NCBI GenBank assembly: GCA_020696885.1
Contig: JAJFMS010000077.1
Location: 1 to 8,914 of the forward strand
Direction of reading: 5' to 3'
DNA: 8,914 nucleotides
Source of the DNA: Armatimonadota bacterium
Lineage (GTDB): Bacteria; Armatimonadota; SYMT01
Made by a program: the position numbers and the translations under genes. Below, piece by piece: positions 6,399-8,914 of the stretch. The notes beneath the pieces were generated by a model. The model saw only the letters and a program-made list of their open reading frames with translations. It was not told where the DNA came from and searched no databases. Position 1 is the stretch's first letter. Each line of letters opens with the position of its first letter.

Positions 6399-7694
6399 TT
6401 AGGGCGTCGCGCTGGACCGCACGGCTTCGATCGGTTCCACGCTCGGCAGGGTGACCGCGAGGTCCTTCCTACCGTTCACGAGCGCGGACGCAGCCTCGTG
6501 GCGCCGGGGATAACGGGCCCGGAACCGGGTGCCCAATGCGCGAGCCGGCACCTCACACAAGTGGTAGCTGGCCGCGCCCACCACCAGCGCGAAGATGAGG
6601 TTCTGCGGGAAGGCGGTAATCCAACCGGGGTTGGGGCTGAGGAAGAACTGCTGCCAGAGGTAGACGCTGAACGAGATGGCCCCGAGGTAAACCAGCGGCC
6701 GAGCCTCGAGAAGCTGGCCGATCCAGTGCTTCCGGTTGTTGATCGACCACCACACCACCGCGAGGACGGAGAGGTTCCGAAGGGGTGCCAGGAAACCGGC
6801 GAGGGAGTGGGGCCACACCTCGTGAAGGAGGTAGAGGAGCGTGATCAGGCCCACGGAAACGATCAGCGTGGCGATATGTGAGAACCGTCGCAGGTACTGG
6901 GCGCAGGCATGGTCACGCATCATCAGGGCCAGGAGAGCCCCGTAGAAGATGGTGTTCATCCCGTTGTTGTCCAGCGCCAGGTGCGCCGGCCAGGGCGCGG
7001 CTTCACCATGGGCCAGGAAGCGCACCAGCGGCCACCCGACGATCAGCGCGATGCAGAGCCAGAGCGACTTACGCACCGGCATCCGCGTCACCACGATCGG
7101 CCAGACCAGGTAGAAGCTCTCCTGCAGGGAGAGGGACCACATGTGCGACAGAGGCCAGGTGTTCGGGCCGTTGTAGAGGTTCATCCAGTGCGTGGCGGAA
7201 GCAATCCACGCCATGTCGTTGAACTCGATGAACCCCACCGCGCGCAGAAGCCACGCCACCGCCAGGAAGGCGTAGAGCGCGGGCCAGATGCGCAGGCCCC
7301 GGCGGATGAAGAAGTTGCGGAGGGAGACTTTGCCGGCCTTCTCCTGCTCGTCCAGGAGGATGGTGGTCACCAGCAGTCCGGTGAGAATGAAGAAGACCGA
7401 AACGCCCGGGCTGCCGTCGAACGGCCACCACGAGAAATGTGGAAAGCCACTGCTGAACCCGCCGTGGGAATACAACACGGACAGAATGGCCAATCCCCGG
7501 AGACCGTCCACGCAAGGGATACGCGGGTATCCTGCCTGGGCCCGTGCCGACATTTCTGCGGGGTTGGAGTTGGTCATCAAGGTGTTCAAGCGTCGCTGCC
7601 GCGTACTTCCTGCGCAGCGGCCGCCGGTTCGCGTTCCTAGCCGCTGTCGCATAGTGCCGCGGTGGGAGAACGCGCCAGCCGGAGGGCCGATCAT
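6399..7694 (-). CDS. Acyltransferase 3 family membrane protein (OafA-like)
   Basis: This is an inner-membrane acyltransferase of the AT3 family, which moves acetyl or other acyl groups onto exported glycans. Family hallmarks (numbered from the 7694 start) are RIPCVDGLRGLAIL entering TM1 with the conserved His77, VSVFFILTG at 98-106, the basic RRGLRIWPALY at 131-141, and HMWSLSLQESFYLVWP at 184-199. About ten hydrophobic segments run to residue ~380, then a ~45-residue polar tail. No SGNH domain is attached, so this is the stand-alone form. The ATG at 7694 overlaps the upstream TGA as ATGA, but the first ~39 residues are Arg/Gly-rich and unlike an AT3 N-terminus. The ATG at 7577 (MTNSN...) would give 392 residues, more usual for the family, though no clear Shine-Dalgarno precedes it. 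Family is certain; start and acyl donor are not. Confidence 0.92.
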   Translation of the reverse strand: MIGPPAGAFSHRGTMRQRLGTRTGGRCAGSTRQRRLNTLMTNSNPAEMSARAQAGYPRIPCVDGLRGLAILSVLYSHGGFSSGFPHFSWWPFDGSPGVSVFFILTGLLVTTILLDEQEKAGKVSLRNFFIRRGLRIWPALYAFLAVAWLLRAVGFIEFNDMAWIASATHWMNLYNGPNTWPLSHMWSLSLQESFYLVWPIVVTRMPVRKSLWLCIALIVGWPLVRFLAHGEAAPWPAHLALDNNGMNTIFYGALLALMMRDHACAQYLRRFSHIATLIVSVGLITLLYLLHEVWPHSLAGFLAPLRNLSVLAVVWWSINNRKHWIGQLLEARPLVYLGAISFSVYLWQQFFLSPNPGWITAFPQNLIFALVVGAASYHLCEVPARALGTRFRARYPRRHEAASALVNGRKDLAVTLPSVEPIEAVRSSATP

Positions 7695-8602
7695 CTTCTA
7701 GCGGAGATCAGCACACTCGGATAGGGATAGATCCGACCGGCCGAGAGGCGATGTACCCCTCCCAGGGTGCAACTCATTCCGGACTTCAGAACGTCCGCAA
7801 GTTTACTGGTTCCTAAGGACCCATATCGGTCGCCAGGAGTTGGCGCCGCATGCTGCGGTCGAATGAAGTTAAGTCCGGCCGTGCGGAGTAATTCCGTCCA
7901 TCCGTGGGGGGTAATGCCCCACCGGTGCACTACGGCCAGATCACGAATTCCCAACCGCGAAAACAGGGGGCGCATTCGGGCGTAAGCGAGCTTCATCCGT
8001 ACATGGAAGAGTCCGTTCCGGCCGCGCACCAGCAAAAGCCCACCCGGAGCCAGCTCCTTTACTGCAATTTGCAGTGCCGCCGCCGGGTTTTCAAGGTGAT
8101 CCAGCACATCCCAGAGGGTGATTACGGACCAGGGACCGGCAGGCAATGGGGTGTCAAAAAGGGAGCCGACCGTAACCTCCAACCCCCGTTCGCAGCATGC
8201 AGCGGCGCTGGCGGGATCGATCTCGGTCCCAGCCACGCGCCAGCCCTGCGCTCGTGCCGCGGAAAGAAACTCTCCGCGCCCGCAGCCGATGTCCAGCACC
8301 GAACGGTCGGCGGGCTCACCGGGCCCCAGCATCCGCTGCAGCGTGCGGAGCTGTGAATCTGCCACGGCCTCTGCTTGCCGGGTGAGGGCCGCCGCGCCAT
8401 CCTGATAGAACCGCTCCTCGATGGAGCGAGATGCCGAGCGGTCGTTGAACACCGTGCCGCAGCCCCGGCAGCAGCGCAGCCGTGTTCCGGCCAGGTGGTG
8501 CGACCATCGGATCGTCCCGCAGACCGGACAGGTGGGCAGGTGCGCCGCCGCCGGCTCCGGTGCCGGAGCCGCTTCGAGTACTCCCGGTGCGCCGGAGCTC
8601 AC
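7691..8602 (-). CDS. Zinc-ribbon class I SAM methyltransferase
   Basis: This is a predicted 303-residue cytoplasmic SAM-dependent methyltransferase. After an Ala/Pro-rich start, residues 25-48 hold two Cys-x-x-Cys knuckles (C25/C28 in CPVCG; C45/C48 in CRGCG), a likely structural zinc ribbon. The Rossmann SAM site follows: motif I VLDIGCGRGEF at ~102-112, acidic GTEID at ~125-129, and motif IV around TLWDVLDHLENP at ~162-173. The C-terminal ~110 residues probably bind substrate. I chose the GTG at 8602 because it overlaps the preceding stop as GTGA. The frame stays open to a GTG at 8689, but that would add 29 residues overlapping the previous gene. The Shine-Dalgarno is weak, which fits coupling. 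The 3' half is less G+C-rich (about 60%) than the fusion gene. The context suggests methylation of a sugar or lipid-linked glycan; the substrate and O-, N- or C-specificity cannot be told. Confidence 0.85.
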   Translation of the reverse strand: MSSGAPGVLEAAPAPEPAAAHLPTCPVCGTIRWSHHLAGTRLRCCRGCGTVFNDRSASRSIEERFYQDGAAALTRQAEAVADSQLRTLQRMLGPGEPADRSVLDIGCGRGEFLSAARAQGWRVAGTEIDPASAAACCERGLEVTVGSLFDTPLPAGPWSVITLWDVLDHLENPAAALQIAVKELAPGGLLLVRGRNGLFHVRMKLAYARMRPLFSRLGIRDLAVVHRWGITPHGWTELLRTAGLNFIRPQHAAPTPGDRYGSLGTSKLADVLKSGMSCTLGGVHRLSAGRIYPYPSVLISARR

Positions 8603-8914
8603 TTGGACGTGGAGGCCCACTTCTCCGGCGACAGCACGCCGGACAGCACGCCGAACCCATAGGCCAGCGACGTGGCCAGGTAGATCCACTTCAAGGTCAC
8701 TACGGCCCCCAGCAAGCGCAGCGCGTGCCGGCCGGCCCGAAACCAGATCGGCTTCGCCTCGATCTTCGCGTCCCCGTGAGCGAGGGCGTTGTCGAGCGCC
8801 AGATCCGGGAAGTGGCGGCTCACAAGAGCCGACATGCGGCCGTTGCGGTAGAACTGGCGGAGCGCGTTCTTGAAGTTGGGCGGAGGCAGGTGATGAATCC
8901 AGATCCCAGGCACG
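8599..8914 (-). CDS. C-terminal fragment, probable family 2 glycosyltransferase
   Basis: The frame is open at the right edge, so only the last ~104 residues are visible; the GTG at 8913 is just the first possible start codon in view, not the real start. The fragment opens with a His-His-Leu-Pro-Pro-Pro stretch and a basic/aromatic helix (Phe-Arg-Gly rich, residues ~13-30). This resembles the region after the catalytic domain in GT2 sugar transferases. A hydrophobic segment at about residues 65-94 could be one long or two short membrane helices, followed by a short polar tail. No catalytic motif lies in the window, so the GT2 call is an inference from tail style and neighbours. Its TGA (8601-8599) overlaps the GTG start of the next gene as GTGA, implying translational coupling. 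It could instead be another membrane-anchored polysaccharide protein. Confidence 0.5.
   Translation of the reverse strand, partial: VPGIWIHHLPPPNFKNALRQFYRNGRMSALVSRHFPDLALDNALAHGDAKIEAKPIWFRAGRHALRLLGAVVTLKWIYLATSLAYGFGVLSGVLSPEKWASTSK

Noticed and set aside
4932..6881. A 649-codon open frame on the plus strand
   Set aside because: It lies antisense to the AsnB domain and runs on into the acyltransferase gene. Its translation is Arg/His/Gln/Val-rich with no recognisable motif, while the minus strand shows complete known domains. It is a shadow of high G+C codon use.
8603..8689. A longer zinc-ribbon methyltransferase starting at the GTG at 8689
   Set aside because: It would overlap the preceding gene by about 90 bases and add residues with no family likeness. 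The GTGA overlap at 8599-8602 gives a normal coupled start.
1..8914. A mobile element, CRISPR array, tRNA or defence system
   Set aside because: No transposase, integrase, direct repeat array, tRNA-like fold or nuclease motif was seen. All coding space is taken by glycan genes.

Overview
The window is a compact block of seven genes, all on the minus strand. They code for building and decorating a cell-surface polysaccharide (O-antigen, capsule or exopolysaccharide). DNA is G+C-rich: a hand count of 4201-4500 gives about 71% and of 7681-7980 about 60%. Long open frames on the opposite strand are shadows of this composition. G+C content, TTG and GTG starts and ATGA/GTGA overlaps point to a high-GC bacterium. 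The phylum cannot be named from this window; Gemmatimonadota or a similar Gram-negative lineage would fit, but that is a guess.

In transcription order (right to left): (1) 8914-8599, the C-terminal tail of a probable family 2 glycosyltransferase, cut by the right edge; (2) 8602-7691, a SAM methyltransferase with an N-terminal Cys4 zinc-ribbon-like module; (3) 7694-6399, an integral-membrane acyltransferase 3 (OafA-like) protein; (4) 6377-3072, a 1101-residue protein joining a complete AsnB-type glutamine amidotransferase to a complete GT4 glycosyltransferase; (5) 3043-2153, a second class I methyltransferase with a TTG start; (6) 2143-1196, an extended-SDR NDP-sugar epimerase with a TTG start; (7) 1199-1, a GT4 glycosyltransferase cut by the left edge. 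Junctions are 4-base overlaps or gaps of 9, 21 and 28 bases. There is no room for internal promoters or terminators and none is seen, so the block is probably one operon whose promoter lies beyond the right edge. No stretch over 300 bases lacks a gene, and no tRNA, rRNA, CRISPR or mobile element was seen.

Read together, the epimerase would supply an activated sugar, the glycosyltransferases would assemble the repeat unit, and the acyltransferase, two methyltransferases and amidotransferase would decorate it. The most unusual item is the AsnB-GT4 fusion, which suggests amidation of a sugar carboxylate (or of the acceptor) physically coupled to sugar transfer. Secondary curiosities are altered donor-site basic residues in the fused GT4 domain, a methyltransferase and epimerase lying in one frame separated by a single TAG, and a perfect 11-bp inverted repeat inside the epimerase gene.
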